Assembly (NCBI GenBank): GCA_024233285.1
Contig: JACKPU010000005.1
Location: 199,545 to 263,544, forward strand
Direction: 5' to 3'
From: Opitutaceae bacterium
GTDB taxonomy: Bacteria > Verrucomicrobiota > Verrucomicrobiia > Opitutales > Opitutaceae
Length of the DNA stretch: 64,000 nucleotides
Shown here: piece by piece, positions 1-8,721 of the stretch
Position numbering within the stretch: position 1 is the stretch's first letter
How the letters are laid out: every line of letters starts with the position of its first letter
The notes under the pieces: generated by a model
Told to the model about the DNA's origin: nothing
Database searches by the model: none
Seen by the model: the letters and a program-made list of their open reading frames with translations, nothing else
Program-made: the position numbers and the translations under genes

Positions 1-1
1 G

Positions 2-769
2 ATGCTCATGCGTCATTTGGAAGGCCTGCGCGGCGGTGGATTCCACGCTGCGGAAATGTTTGATGTCATTGCGCATCCCAAGCTGATCGGCGCGGTCAGT
101 GCGCTGCTGGGCACGGAGGAGATCGTCGCTTCCTCGGTCTATCGCATTCGTCCCAAACTGCCGAGCATCGGCCGCGGCGTGGTGCCGTGGCATCAGGACA
201 GCGGCTATTTTGCCGAGCACTGCGACAACTCGCTCATCATCACTTGTTGGGTGCCTTTGGTGGACGCGACAGTGGAGAACGGCTGCATGCAAATCCTTCC
301 GCGCACGCACCAAGGTAAGGTCGTCCCGCATCATACCGGTGGCAATGCCGGCTTTCTTGTGATCAAGGATGAGAATCTGCCGGATGATCCGCGCCGTGCG
401 ATCACGGCGGCGTGTCCAAAAGGTGGCGTGGTCTTCATGACCAACCGCACCCCCCACTGCTCGACGCCCAATTATTCGGATCACATTCGCTGGAGTGCGG
501 ACCTGCGTTATCAGTCCGCCGAAGTGCCGAACAATGTCGGACTCTGGCCGGAAACCCTCGATGACGAGGGCAACGCCAATCCGGAGTTCTATGAAAAGGG
601 CAACGTCGCCTGTTATCCGCCGGAAGCCGATTTTCTCGTGCACAGCGTGAAGCGCCCCGACGAGGTCACCGACTACGCCGAATACGTGAAGCGGCGTGAA
701 ACCTACGACAAGACCAACGCCAATTTCTCAGCATTCCGCCGCTGGCCGGAATCGATTGGTGCGAATTGA
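2..769 (+). CDS. Phytanoyl-CoA dioxygenase (PhyH) family protein, 5' end outside window
   Basis: This is an Fe(II)/2-oxoglutarate-dependent oxygenase of the PhyH family. The visible 255 residues contain the iron-binding HxD motif in WHQDSGYF (near residue 65), the strand GCMQILPRTHQG that follows it in the family, and the distal histidine in NRTPHCSTPNYSDHIRWS with an arginine suited to bind 2-oxoglutarate. The N-terminal part of the usual fold is missing, so the ATG at position 2 is probably internal and the gene probably starts before the window. A rho-independent terminator follows at 797-824. The substrate cannot be told from sequence. In these bacteria PhyH genes often lie near glycan genes, and a heparinase-like gene follows here. 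Confidence 0.85.
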   Translation: MLMRHLEGLRGGGFHAAEMFDVIAHPKLIGAVSALLGTEEIVASSVYRIRPKLPSIGRGVVPWHQDSGYFAEHCDNSLIITCWVPLVDATVENGCMQILPRTHQGKVVPHHTGGNAGFLVIKDENLPDDPRRAITAACPKGGVVFMTNRTPHCSTPNYSDHIRWSADLRYQSAEVPNNVGLWPETLDDEGNANPEFYEKGNVACYPPEADFLVHSVKRPDEVTDYAEYVKRRETYDKTNANFSAFRRWPESIGAN

Positions 770-796
770 CGCCGATCCTTTGCAGCATGTCGCAAG

Positions 797-824
797 ACCT
801 GCGGTTTTGACCGCAGGTTTTTTT
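797..824 (+). terminator. Rho-independent terminator after the PhyH gene
   Basis: A perfect 8-bp stem (ACCTGCGG at 797-804, CCGCAGGT at 811-818) with a 6-nt loop runs into a tract of seven T residues. It lies 28 bp after the PhyH stop codon. Confidence 0.9.
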
Positions 825-876
825 ATGGCAGACAAACGGATTGAATAGGGCTTAACCGACGAGTCTTGTTAGGGGC

Positions 877-3165
877 ATGCCCCCAATGTTCCTTTGGGAA
901 CTAAATCCCGCCGAGTCGATTTTCGCGCCGCTGCACGACGAGACGACGTTGCCACAACTGCCGCTTTCGGCTGAACCCGGGGCGGCGTTGAATTTCCGTC
1001 ACCGCGCCTGGTGGGACAGCACACGAGTCGATTGGGATAACTGTCCGGCCGGAGCAGTGGCGGGCAACCTGACGCTGCAGATGGGCGAGCTGCCTGCGCG
1101 CTTTGACCATTATATTTTCTGTGCCGTGTTGCAGAAAGGCGTGTCGGCGCAATTGGCGGCTTGCGTGGACGGAGAGTGGGAGGACTTGGGCGCACCCGCG
1201 ATCGGTGACGGTTCGCGGTTGGAAATTGTCCGGCCGATTGTGGGGCCGGCCTCCGCGATGCGCATGACGTTTTGGGCGACGCTGTCCGGCGCGGGGTTGT
1301 GCAACCTGCGCTGGTGGGGCGTCGGCGATTCCGCCCTGCTGGCGAAGTTGGAGGAGGCGCGTCCGCGCTACGACGCGGCGTGGACCGGCTTGATTCGCCC
1401 GCCAAGCGAGTGGCCGGAGCCGAAATTTGCGCGCGGTTTGTTGTTCGACGAGGCCGATTTGCCGGCGTTGCGCTCCCGCGCCGAGCATCCCGGATGGTCA
1501 GGGCATTTCGCGATGCTGGAGGAGCGCGCCCGGCAATCGCTGGGCCGCAATCCCGAAGCAGAGATTGGCGATTACCTGCCGTGGTCGGATTACCGTTATC
1601 TGCGTGAACGCGAAAAAGGGCGCGAACCGTGGATGGCCGAGCCCGTCCTCTGCGCACTGGTGGGATTGGTGCGCGACGATCAGACGCTCATGCGTCATGC
1701 ACTGCGCTACCTGATGTCCTTTGTGCACACGACGCATTGGTGCCAGTCGGCCGAAAGCCGGGTGCGCGGCAACGTGTGGGATCAGCGTTGTTTCCTTGAG
1801 GAAATGGCGGTGACCACTTGTGCGCTCGTGGCTGACATGTTGTGGTTCGCGTTGACTGATCGGGCGCGCGAACTCGTGAAGCTGGCGATTTGGGACAAGG
1901 GCCTGAGCATCATCCAGCGCGACATGGTGAAGTGGGAGTATGTTTACCACATCAACCAAGGCCCGTGGTTCTGCCGCGCGCGGATTTTGGGCGGATTGCT
2001 CCTGGAGTCCGATTGGCCGCGGATGTGTCCCTACATTGAACGTGCCTACGTCGACATGCAGGAGGGCATGGATCATTATTTGTTGCCCGATGGTGGAGTG
2101 GATGAGGGTGTGGGCTATTTCAGCGTGACCTTGCAAGCTGTCCTGCCGGGATTGATGGCGTATGCGCGCGCCCGGGGAAAAGAGATGCGTGAGGTATTGC
2201 CCGAACGGCTGGCCCGCAGCGGAAATTTCGTCGCCGTGATGTCGGCGATGCGGCCGGCCAGCGTGTTGCTGGACGGGGATAATTCGAATGAATGTTTCAC
2301 CGGCGATGCAATCGCGCTGCTCGCAGCGTTCTATCCGGACGATGTCTACAAACGCATCGCCAAGGGCACGCTTTTGCAGGCGCGCGGCTCGACCTATTAC
2401 CGGCAATACATGGTGGACGGACCGTTCGCGTTTATCGCGGCGCCGCTCGAGCTGCCGGAACCGGAATGCATCGTGCCGGAATTCGGCCGGCTGCCGCACA
2501 CCGGCGCGATCACGAGCCGCCGGCAACTCGCGCCGGACCGCGAGGTGCGTTTGCATATGAGCGGCTGCAAGGCCCGCGCGAGCCACACGCATTTCGACAA
2601 GGGCGCGTTTACGCTGGAGCTGAACGATGTGCCGGTGCTGATCGATCGCGGGGTGATGCGCTACGATGACATCCGCCATCTCTTATTGAAGCGCACCGAC
2701 CTGCACAACGTGCTCACGCCGGTGCGCGAAGACGGCACGTTTCCGGGGCAGGCTTTGCCGGAGGTTCCGGTCATTCCGGACGGACACGGTGACGCCCGAC
2801 AGTTTCACGCGGCCATCGATCTCTCCCATGTCTGGCGCGAGTCGATGTCGCGCTGCAACCGCACGCTGGATTCGGAGCAACCGGGGCGCTTTGTCGTCGG
2901 CGACAGTGGCGAGCTGGTGGAACGCATGGCGTTGGTGTTTCACCTGCACTCGCGCAGCAAGTGGCGCATTCAGGCGGCGGAGCATCGCGCGGTGCTGGAA
3001 CTGCCGGGCTGGCGGCTGACGGTGCTGGCGCCGTGGGCCGCCTCGATCATGCAGGGGGAGGATTTGGTCGATCATCGGCTGGAACCGGTCTGGCACCTCC
3101 AGATCAGGGCGCCGCGCTGCACTTCTTTTGATCTTAAGACAGAGTTTGTCGTGGAGATGACCTGA
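877..3165 (+). CDS. Heparinase II/III-like family protein
   Basis: This large protein (762 aa) has the layout of heparinase II/III-type polysaccharide lyases: a helical N-terminal two-thirds and a C-terminal beta-sandwich. The best marker is ASHTHFDKGAFTLELNDVPVLIDRG around residues 567-590, matching the conserved H-x-D/N core where the C-terminal domain begins. An upstream YFSVTLQ segment with a nearby DGGVDEGVGY motif fits the catalytic helical domain. No signal peptide is visible. The start is ambiguous: AGGGG at 871-875 is one base from the ATG at 877 but ten bases from the in-frame ATG at 886, so 886 may be the true start. It is only distantly similar to the two other heparinase-like proteins in this window. 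Confidence 0.75.
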   Translation: MPPMFLWELNPAESIFAPLHDETTLPQLPLSAEPGAALNFRHRAWWDSTRVDWDNCPAGAVAGNLTLQMGELPARFDHYIFCAVLQKGVSAQLAACVDGEWEDLGAPAIGDGSRLEIVRPIVGPASAMRMTFWATLSGAGLCNLRWWGVGDSALLAKLEEARPRYDAAWTGLIRPPSEWPEPKFARGLLFDEADLPALRSRAEHPGWSGHFAMLEERARQSLGRNPEAEIGDYLPWSDYRYLREREKGREPWMAEPVLCALVGLVRDDQTLMRHALRYLMSFVHTTHWCQSAESRVRGNVWDQRCFLEEMAVTTCALVADMLWFALTDRARELVKLAIWDKGLSIIQRDMVKWEYVYHINQGPWFCRARILGGLLLESDWPRMCPYIERAYVDMQEGMDHYLLPDGGVDEGVGYFSVTLQAVLPGLMAYARARGKEMREVLPERLARSGNFVAVMSAMRPASVLLDGDNSNECFTGDAIALLAAFYPDDVYKRIAKGTLLQARGSTYYRQYMVDGPFAFIAAPLELPEPECIVPEFGRLPHTGAITSRRQLAPDREVRLHMSGCKARASHTHFDKGAFTLELNDVPVLIDRGVMRYDDIRHLLLKRTDLHNVLTPVREDGTFPGQALPEVPVIPDGHGDARQFHAAIDLSHVWRESMSRCNRTLDSEQPGRFVVGDSGELVERMALVFHLHSRSKWRIQAAEHRAVLELPGWRLTVLAPWAASIMQGEDLVDHRLEPVWHLQIRAPRCTSFDLKTEFVVEMT

Positions 3166-3174
3166 ACAGAAGGG

Positions 3175-3206
3175 CCCGGGGGGCGATTGCGTTTGCCCTG
3201 CCCGGG
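3175..3206 (+). terminator. Possible hairpin terminator after the heparinase-like gene
   Basis: CCCGGG (3175-3180) pairs with CCCGGG (3201-3206), and the inner GGGC/GCCC arms extend the stem around a 10-nt loop. No T tract follows, so it may only be a stabilising structure between the two genes. Confidence 0.35.
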
Positions 3207-3229
3207 AGATGGGGTTGGGTGAGGGCGTC

Positions 3230-3772
3230 ATGCATCGAATTGCTCTCATTATTCTCTTGTTGTTTTCGGGCGTCGGCTTGGCCGCTGCCCATCCGCTCGC
3301 CGGAACGTGGCGCTTGCAGCCGGATTTGGGCACCAATCTGGCCGCGTGGCGTGCGCTCGATCTGATCGTCGAGGTTGATGGCAATGAAGTCACCCTCACC
3401 CGGCAGTTCGCTGCGGGGCGCCGCACGTTTCAGGATGTGACGAAGGTGGATCTGTCGAAAACCGCCGCCGTCATCCCGGTCGAGTTGTGGCCGGATGCCC
3501 GTTACCTCGGTGCCAATATTGGCGGCGACAAAACCAAGACCGTCAGCGGTCAATGGATTGGCGACGGCAATGTCCTGCGGCTCAATACCGACGTCGTGCT
3601 CGCCACGCAGCAGGGCGAACATCCGGTCAACGTCCTCGGCACCTACACCGTTTCGACCAACGGTGAACGCCTCACGCTGATCGAAGTGCGCAGCACGCGC
3701 ACCCAGCCGCTCGTGTTCGTCTTCAAGCGCCTGGAAGGCGCTGAAGCCCGCCGCACCGGCACCGCCGAATAA
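3230..3772 (+). CDS. Small exported protein of unknown function
   Basis: I do not recognise this 180-residue protein. The start at 3230 is chosen because it gives a clean signal peptide (MHRIALIILLLFSGVGLAAAHP) and has GAGGG four bases upstream; an in-frame upstream start would add seven residues that spoil the signal. The mature part opens with HPLAGTWRLQPDLGTN, the 'GTW' start typical of lipocalin-like proteins that report on membrane or glycan content, and is rich in short beta strands. It lies 20 bp before the GxGYxYP gene and is probably co-transcribed with it. An exported beta-barrel or lipocalin-like fold is an inference only. Confidence 0.7.
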   Translation: MHRIALIILLLFSGVGLAAAHPLAGTWRLQPDLGTNLAAWRALDLIVEVDGNEVTLTRQFAAGRRTFQDVTKVDLSKTAAVIPVELWPDARYLGANIGGDKTKTVSGQWIGDGNVLRLNTDVVLATQQGEHPVNVLGTYTVSTNGERLTLIEVRSTRTQPLVFVFKRLEGAEARRTGTAE

Positions 3773-3792
3773 GCCCTCAACTGATTACAGCC

Positions 3793-5448
3793 ATGAAGCA
3801 TTTTCTCTCCCTCGTTCTCCTCGTCACGCTCGCGGCGGCTCCTGCGTTGGCCCAGCCGGCGCCCAAGCGCGCCGAGACTCCGCCGGCCACCGCCACGATC
3901 ATTCCCATGTCCGAAAACTGGCGCATGGACGGTGATATCCCGACGAACGTCCTGATCATCTCGTTGCAAGGCCTGGCCAATCGCGACTACCCGCGGGTTT
4001 ATCTCGAGTATCCCAAACACTGGCAATGGGAGACGGTCCGCCCGCTCATCACGTTCATGGAGGAGCGCCACGGCACGCAATTCACCCGCCTTGGGCTCAA
4101 CGATGCCGACGCCGCGCTCAGCCTTTTCGGGAAATACGCCAAGGGTTACGTGGTGTGGGATCGCGAAGTGCGCGCCTCCGTCAATGTCGCCTTTACCGCC
4201 GCCGGCGTGCTCGACGCCATCGTGGTCAGCGAGGAACTCATTCCGCTCGCCGAAAAGCACGGCCTGAAAAAGGTCGAGGACCTGCGCGATATCTTCCGCG
4301 GCAAATCCGATGCCGAGATCTACCAGTGGGCGGTGGACAAATATTGGGATCGCTGCTCGCGCGATTACTACGCGGTGCTCGGCGGTCACGCCGGCATGCA
4401 GATGCAGCCCGGTGTCGCCGACTTTGCGATCATGCAGCGCGCCTTCTGCGCCGATCTTTCGGCCAACCCGAAACACCCCGAAGAGCTCGCCTTGCTCAAG
4501 CATCTGCTTGGCCAGCAGAACCCGGCCAGCACGGTCATCGGCTGGCACTCTTACGCCAAGGACACCGAAGGTCAGCACACCACGCTGACCGGCAACTTCG
4601 GTTTGAAGATGGAAGGCCTGCACAACCTGCCGAACGTGTCCTTTACCTGTCAGATCCCGTTGTCGCCCGACTTCACGTTCACGAACAACCACAATGTCGC
4701 CCGCGACGAGGAACTGACCGCGGAGAAGAAGGTTTACATCGCCGCGCTCGCAACCGACTCGATGGGTATCGGCACCTGGACCAAACCCGGCCGTGGCGAG
4801 ATCCCCTACGGTTGGCAGGTGCTCATGGGCTGGCTCCGGCTCAACCCCGTGGCCTTGCAGTTCTTCTACGAAGACAAGTCGCCCAACGATTACTTCGTCG
4901 GCGGCCTGAGCGGCCCCGGCTACATGTATCCGAAATCGATTCCGGCCGACAAGTTTCCGCCGCTCATGAAGGACGCCCGCGACCTCATGGCGGCGCTCGA
5001 TCTGCGCGTGATGGAGATCATGGACTATTCCGAGGGCAACCGGCACGTCGGCAACACCGACCTGCCGAAGGAACTTGTGGATCGCTATTATCAGGAATTC
5101 CCGGACGTCATCGGGTTCATCAACGGCTACGGCGCGGCCCGCACGTTCGATCTGCGCGACGGTGTGCCCTTCCTCAGCTACGACTACTACCTCGACGTGC
5201 AACGTCCCGAGGTGGATGCCGCGGCCGATTTGGAGGAGCTTATCCAACTCAACCCGAAGCGTCCGTATTTCCTGCTCATGCATGTGCGCGAGAGCAATAC
5301 GATCGAGAAGGTGAAAAACATTCTGGGCCGACTCAGTGAGGAGGCCGAAGTCGTGCCGCTCGATGTCTTCCTGAAGCTTGCCGCAAGCAACAAGACCTAT
5401 CAAACGCGCTTCCAGGAGCCGGATGACCCGATCGATCACAACCCGTGA
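3793..5448 (+). CDS. GxGYxYP-domain protein, putative glycoside hydrolase-like
   Basis: This 551-residue exported protein has a signal peptide ending ALA-QP near residue 20. It carries the family-naming motif as SGPGYMYP around residue 375, followed by a conserved ending typical of GxGYxYP proteins (YPLxF-like FLSYDYYL and RPYFLLMHVRE segments). The family is found in Bacteroidetes and Verrucomicrobia polysaccharide loci and is presumed to act on glycans, but no reaction is established. It follows the small exported protein by 20 bp and is closed by a strong terminator at 5475-5501. Confidence 0.8.
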   Translation: MKHFLSLVLLVTLAAAPALAQPAPKRAETPPATATIIPMSENWRMDGDIPTNVLIISLQGLANRDYPRVYLEYPKHWQWETVRPLITFMEERHGTQFTRLGLNDADAALSLFGKYAKGYVVWDREVRASVNVAFTAAGVLDAIVVSEELIPLAEKHGLKKVEDLRDIFRGKSDAEIYQWAVDKYWDRCSRDYYAVLGGHAGMQMQPGVADFAIMQRAFCADLSANPKHPEELALLKHLLGQQNPASTVIGWHSYAKDTEGQHTTLTGNFGLKMEGLHNLPNVSFTCQIPLSPDFTFTNNHNVARDEELTAEKKVYIAALATDSMGIGTWTKPGRGEIPYGWQVLMGWLRLNPVALQFFYEDKSPNDYFVGGLSGPGYMYPKSIPADKFPPLMKDARDLMAALDLRVMEIMDYSEGNRHVGNTDLPKELVDRYYQEFPDVIGFINGYGAARTFDLRDGVPFLSYDYYLDVQRPEVDAAADLEELIQLNPKRPYFLLMHVRESNTIEKVKNILGRLSEEAEVVPLDVFLKLAASNKTYQTRFQEPDDPIDHNP

Positions 5449-5474
5449 TCAAGCGATAGTCTCGTGAATTGCAG

Positions 5475-5501
5475 GGCGGGGATTCCGATCCCCGCCTTTT
5501 T
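5475..5501 (+). terminator. Rho-independent terminator after the GxGYxYP gene
   Basis: A perfect 9-bp stem GGCGGGGAT (5475-5483) / ATCCCCGCC (5488-5496) with a TCCG loop is followed by TTTTTA. It lies 27 bp after the stop codon. Confidence 0.9.
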
Positions 5502-5578
5502 ATTGGGCGCAACTCAGGATCGGGATCACGCCCTACATCTGAGTTGCCGATGGCAGACCGTCGGCCCATGTTGAGTTT

Positions 5579-6370
5579 ATGAAATCCATCCCCTTCCTGC
5601 GCGGTTTGTTTGGCCTCTGTGTCTTCTCCGCCACCCTGCTGGGCGCCGAAGAGGCGCCGGCTTACACCACCACCGAATCCGGTCTTCAGTATGCGATCAC
5701 AGCAGAGGGTGATGGACCGACACCTCAACCCGGCCAAGTCGTCATCGCGCACTACACCGGCAAGTTGGCTGACGGCACGGTCTTTGACAGCTCGCGGGAA
5801 CGCGGTGAGCCGTTCGCCTTCACGCTGGGTCAGCGTCAGGTGATCAAAGGTTGGGACGAAGGTTTTGCGCTGCTGCACGTCGGCGATCACGCGACCTTCA
5901 TCATCCCGTCAAACCTGGCCTATGGCGAAAAGGGCGCCGGTGACCGGATTCCGCCCGGGTCCACGCTGCGATTCGATGTCGAGTTCGTGGATGTGAAACA
6001 ACATGCGCTGGCCGATCATTTGCAGGAGATCATCGACCGCGATGGCGTGGACGCGGCCCTCGCGCGTTTTGTTGAACTTAAGGAGCAGGACTTTGGCGAT
6101 TACTACGTGAGCGAGGCGCAGCTCAATTCGCTGGGCTACCGCTATCTCGGCAAGGATCAGCTGCCGGCGGCAATCGCGGTGTTCAAACTCAACGTCGAAC
6201 TCTTCCCGCTTTCCGGCAACACGCATGACAGCCTCGGCGAAGCCCTGCTGAAAAACGGTCAGACCACCGCGGCGATCGCCGCTTACGAGCAGTCCGTCAA
6301 ACTCGACCCGAAGAACGAAAATGCCCTCCGCATCCTCGCCGAACTCAAGTCGGCGGATGTGGTGAAGTAA
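5579..6370 (+). CDS. Exported FKBP-type peptidyl-prolyl isomerase with TPR tail
   Basis: The protein (263 aa) has a signal peptide (MKSIPFLRGLFGLCVFSATLLGAEE), then an FKBP domain at about residues 30-140 with the family signatures VIAHYTGKLADGTVFDSS, GWDEGF and IPPGSTLRFDVEF. A C-terminal stretch with TPR-like repeats (around 190-260, ending VKLDPKNENALRILAELK) probably binds partner proteins. It should catalyse prolyl isomerisation of exported proteins in the periplasm. Its 3' end overlaps the convergent DRE-TIM enzyme gene by 26 bp. Confidence 0.9.
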   Translation: MKSIPFLRGLFGLCVFSATLLGAEEAPAYTTTESGLQYAITAEGDGPTPQPGQVVIAHYTGKLADGTVFDSSRERGEPFAFTLGQRQVIKGWDEGFALLHVGDHATFIIPSNLAYGEKGAGDRIPPGSTLRFDVEFVDVKQHALADHLQEIIDRDGVDAALARFVELKEQDFGDYYVSEAQLNSLGYRYLGKDQLPAAIAVFKLNVELFPLSGNTHDSLGEALLKNGQTTAAIAAYEQSVKLDPKNENALRILAELKSADVVK

Positions 6371-7673
6371 GTTCCCTGGCGAGTAGTGCCAGTTCCTCCC
6401 ATTCGATGCTGGTCTGGCGGCCGGCATCAAACTGGGCGTTTACCCAGTCGTGCAACTTGCGCGCGCGCGGATCGTCTTTCGTCAGTTCGAGTCCGAGATG
6501 TTGCTTCACCAGGAAGATCACACCGGCCAAGCCGGAGTCTTTGGTGAGGGAAACTTCCAGTGGTCGGCCCAGTAACTTGGGCACATCGAATGGCGCATAC
6601 ATCCACCAGAATTTGTTGAGCCCGTCCGCATGAATGCCCGCACGGGTGCGGTGTGCATCGCGACCGTAAAGCGGATATTTCGGCGGCACGCCGTGACCCA
6701 TCTCCGCATAAAAATCCACCAGGGCGTTCAACGCCGTGAAGTCGGGCGGTGTTTCTCGAAAGTAGCCCATGCCGACGAGATGCAGCAGCACGGCTTCGAG
6801 CGGCGCATTGCCGGTTCGTTCGCCCTTGCCGAGCAACGTGCCGTTGATCGCGCCGCAGCCGGCGCGGATGGCGGCGAGGCAGTTCGGCACAATCATCCAT
6901 GTGTCGTTGTGCGGATGAAATTCGAGATCGTCCGAGAGGACGCCCATCTCGCGCAGGGCTGTAAAAATCCGGGGCACGCTGCGTGGAGCGGCCACATCTT
7001 CGTAAGGCAGGCCGACGCCCATCGTGTCACAGACGCGGAATTTGGGTCGCAAGGCATCGTCGTAAGGCCTGGCAACTTCCTGCACCAAACTGACAAACCA
7101 ACGAATCACATCGAGCGGTGCCCGGGTCGCATCCTCCAAATGCAGGCGTGGACGGATACCGGCATCGATTGCGGTGCGCACCGCGTTCAGATAGTTGTCT
7201 GCCGCGGCGCGTCGCCCGGCCGGCGTAAACTTGTGAAAGGTGTGATAGTCCGAGATTGAAGCGAGCATGCCGGTTTCCCGCACACCGAGGGTGCGAATGA
7301 GCTCCACGTCTTTGGCCGTGGCCCGGATCCATGTGGTCGGTTCAACGGGCGAACCGGCGCGCCACTGTTCGAGTGCCGCCGTCAGGGCTGCGCGATCAGC
7401 GGAACGATAGACGAAAAACTCTGCCTGCCGGATCGCGCCGGATTTTCCGGTGAAAGCGCACATTGTTTCATAGATGCGCAGGCTTTGGGCAGTGGTGAGC
7501 GGCAGTCCGCCTTGCTGCCCGTCGCGGTGGGTGGTCTCGGTTGTCCAAACGTCCGCCGGCAACGCGGCTGGCCGGTTGACCCAATCGTAGCTTGGAAAAT
7601 CGCCGCGCGGAAATGTGCCCTCGCAATAATCGGGGCCGTGGTCGGCAATGGCATCAGGCTTGGTCGTGATCAT
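6345..7673 (-). CDS. DRE-TIM metallolyase, citrate/homocitrate/isopropylmalate synthase-like
   Basis: The HMGL-like domain condenses acetyl-CoA with a 2-oxo acid in this superfamily. The divalent-metal motif is present as TTETTHRDGQQGG (near residue 45) and the metal-binding HxH as EFHPHNDTWM (near residue 275), followed by GAINGTLLGKGERTGNAPLE. At 442 aa it has no room for the C-terminal leucine-feedback domain of LeuA. The RDGQQ form, the IRQAEFFVY segment and the GERTGN segment resemble, from memory, the branch that contains Re-citrate synthase and homocitrate-synthase-like proteins. Its start overlaps the end of the GntR regulator by 20 bp, so both are probably one transcript and translationally linked. 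Which oxo acid it uses is unknown. Confidence 0.7.
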   Translation of the reverse strand: MITTKPDAIADHGPDYCEGTFPRGDFPSYDWVNRPAALPADVWTTETTHRDGQQGGLPLTTAQSLRIYETMCAFTGKSGAIRQAEFFVYRSADRAALTAALEQWRAGSPVEPTTWIRATAKDVELIRTLGVRETGMLASISDYHTFHKFTPAGRRAAADNYLNAVRTAIDAGIRPRLHLEDATRAPLDVIRWFVSLVQEVARPYDDALRPKFRVCDTMGVGLPYEDVAAPRSVPRIFTALREMGVLSDDLEFHPHNDTWMIVPNCLAAIRAGCGAINGTLLGKGERTGNAPLEAVLLHLVGMGYFRETPPDFTALNALVDFYAEMGHGVPPKYPLYGRDAHRTRAGIHADGLNKFWWMYAPFDVPKLLGRPLEVSLTKDSGLAGVIFLVKQHLGLELTKDDPRARKLHDWVNAQFDAGRQTSIEWEELALLARELTSPHPPT

Positions 7674-8091
7674 GTTGTTTCAGCAAATCGTAGACGGGAT
7701 AGTGGTCCGGACGGCTGGTGAACATGTGATCGTCGGCCACCCAACGACCCGCGACCATGCGCAGCAGCTCGGCGCCGGAACGGCGTTGCTGTTTGGCGAG
7801 GCGGATCAATTGATCGGCCAAGGCATGAAGCTTCCGATCGTTGCTGCTGGGTAGTGGCGACCCCGGGGCGACCTTGGTGCCACCGCGGCGGTGTTTGGTC
7901 ACAAATCCTTCGTCCGCGAGTTCGCGGTAAACCGCCGCAACCGTATTGGGATTGACCTCCAGTTTCACCGCCAGCGTTCGCACGGTCGGCAAATTCTGAC
8001 CGGTGCGCAGACGACCCGAGGAAATGGCGGTGCACAACTGGGACTTCAGTTGTTCCGAAGGCGAAAGCGGCCAGGTCCGATCAATGTTCAT
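7654..8091 (-). CDS. GntR-family transcriptional regulator, YtrA-like
   Basis: The protein is short (145 aa), with an N-terminal winged helix (residues 10-75) showing the GntR pattern PSEQLKSQLCTAISSGRL, LPTVRTLAVKLEVNPNTVAAVYRELADEGFV. The remaining ~65 residues are too few for a FadR or UTRA effector domain, which fits the YtrA subfamily that usually controls an adjacent operon. It overlaps the DRE-TIM enzyme gene by 20 bp and probably regulates it. A near-perfect palindrome at 8160-8173 is a candidate operator. Confidence 0.85.
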   Translation of the reverse strand: MNIDRTWPLSPSEQLKSQLCTAISSGRLRTGQNLPTVRTLAVKLEVNPNTVAAVYRELADEGFVTKHRRGGTKVAPGSPLPSSNDRKLHALADQLIRLAKQQRRSGAELLRMVAGRWVADDHMFTSRPDHYPVYDLLKQHDHDQA

Positions 8092-8159
8092 AGCGTCAGT
8101 CTGTCCGGTTTAGCCCGGTAGGTAAACGTGGGACGACGCCAAACCAGCGATATGAACCA

Positions 8160-8173
8160 ATGCGCTAGTGCAT
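8160..8173. promoter_or_regulatory. Candidate operator palindrome upstream of the GntR regulator
   Basis: ATGCGCTAGTGCAT is a 14-bp palindrome with one mismatched pair, 69-82 bp upstream of the GntR gene start in an otherwise empty 124-bp gap. Autoregulation by the GntR protein is an inference. Confidence 0.35.
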
Positions 8174-8215
8174 ATTAAATGTTTAGCCGAAGTGAACGTG
8201 CCGACTGCAAAGCAT

Positions 8216-8704
8216 TCAGGCTTGGTGACGTGCTCGCTTCTTTCTCAAGTGATTCGGATTGATCACGAACTCGTATTTCAATCCGTCAGGGTCGGTAAAG
8301 AACGTGGCGTAGTAACCCTCGCCGTATTCCGGACAATCGCAGGGCGCATCCTCCACTTGGCAGAGTCCTTGTTGCTCCAACGGAACCAGCACCTCGGCAT
8401 AAAACCGGTCCACATCCTCGCGATCCAACGCGCAGAAGGCCAGGTGATGATGATGCCCCACGGCACCACGGGTGTGAGTTACTTCGGCGAGTTTGGGATT
8501 GGCTTGGCCAATGCTGATTTCGTGCGGCATGTCCCAATCCCAGCGCTTCCAGTCTTCATAGGCATGACCTTCGCCATGATGCCGCCCGTTCAATTCGTAG
8601 CCCAGATACTCGAACATCGCCGTATAAAACGGCGACGAGCGTGCGACGTCTGAAACCGTGATGATCAGATGGTGAAGGAGACCGCGGTGCGTGGGGTTGG
8701 ACAT
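8216..8704 (-). CDS. VOC-family (glyoxalase/dioxygenase fold) protein
   Basis: The protein (162 aa) shows the vicinal-oxygen-chelate fold: LLHHLIITVSDVARSSPFYTAMFEYLGY at the N terminus, HHHHLAFCALDREDVDRFYAEVL in the middle, and FFTDPDGLKYEFV near the end. The metal ligands are probably the first-strand His, the central His and the terminal Glu. The substrate is not evident. It is the last gene of a four-gene run with a second, shorter VOC gene at 9355-9756. Confidence 0.8.
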   Translation of the reverse strand: MSNPTHRGLLHHLIITVSDVARSSPFYTAMFEYLGYELNGRHHGEGHAYEDWKRWDWDMPHEISIGQANPKLAEVTHTRGAVGHHHHLAFCALDREDVDRFYAEVLVPLEQQGLCQVEDAPCDCPEYGEGYYATFFTDPDGLKYEFVINPNHLRKKRARHQA

Positions 8705-8721
8705 GGGGCGGTGCGGGTTGT

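Noticed and set aside
1498..2679. A 393-codon antisense frame within the first heparinase-like gene
   Set aside because: It is opposite a protein with the heparinase core motif and shows no domain.
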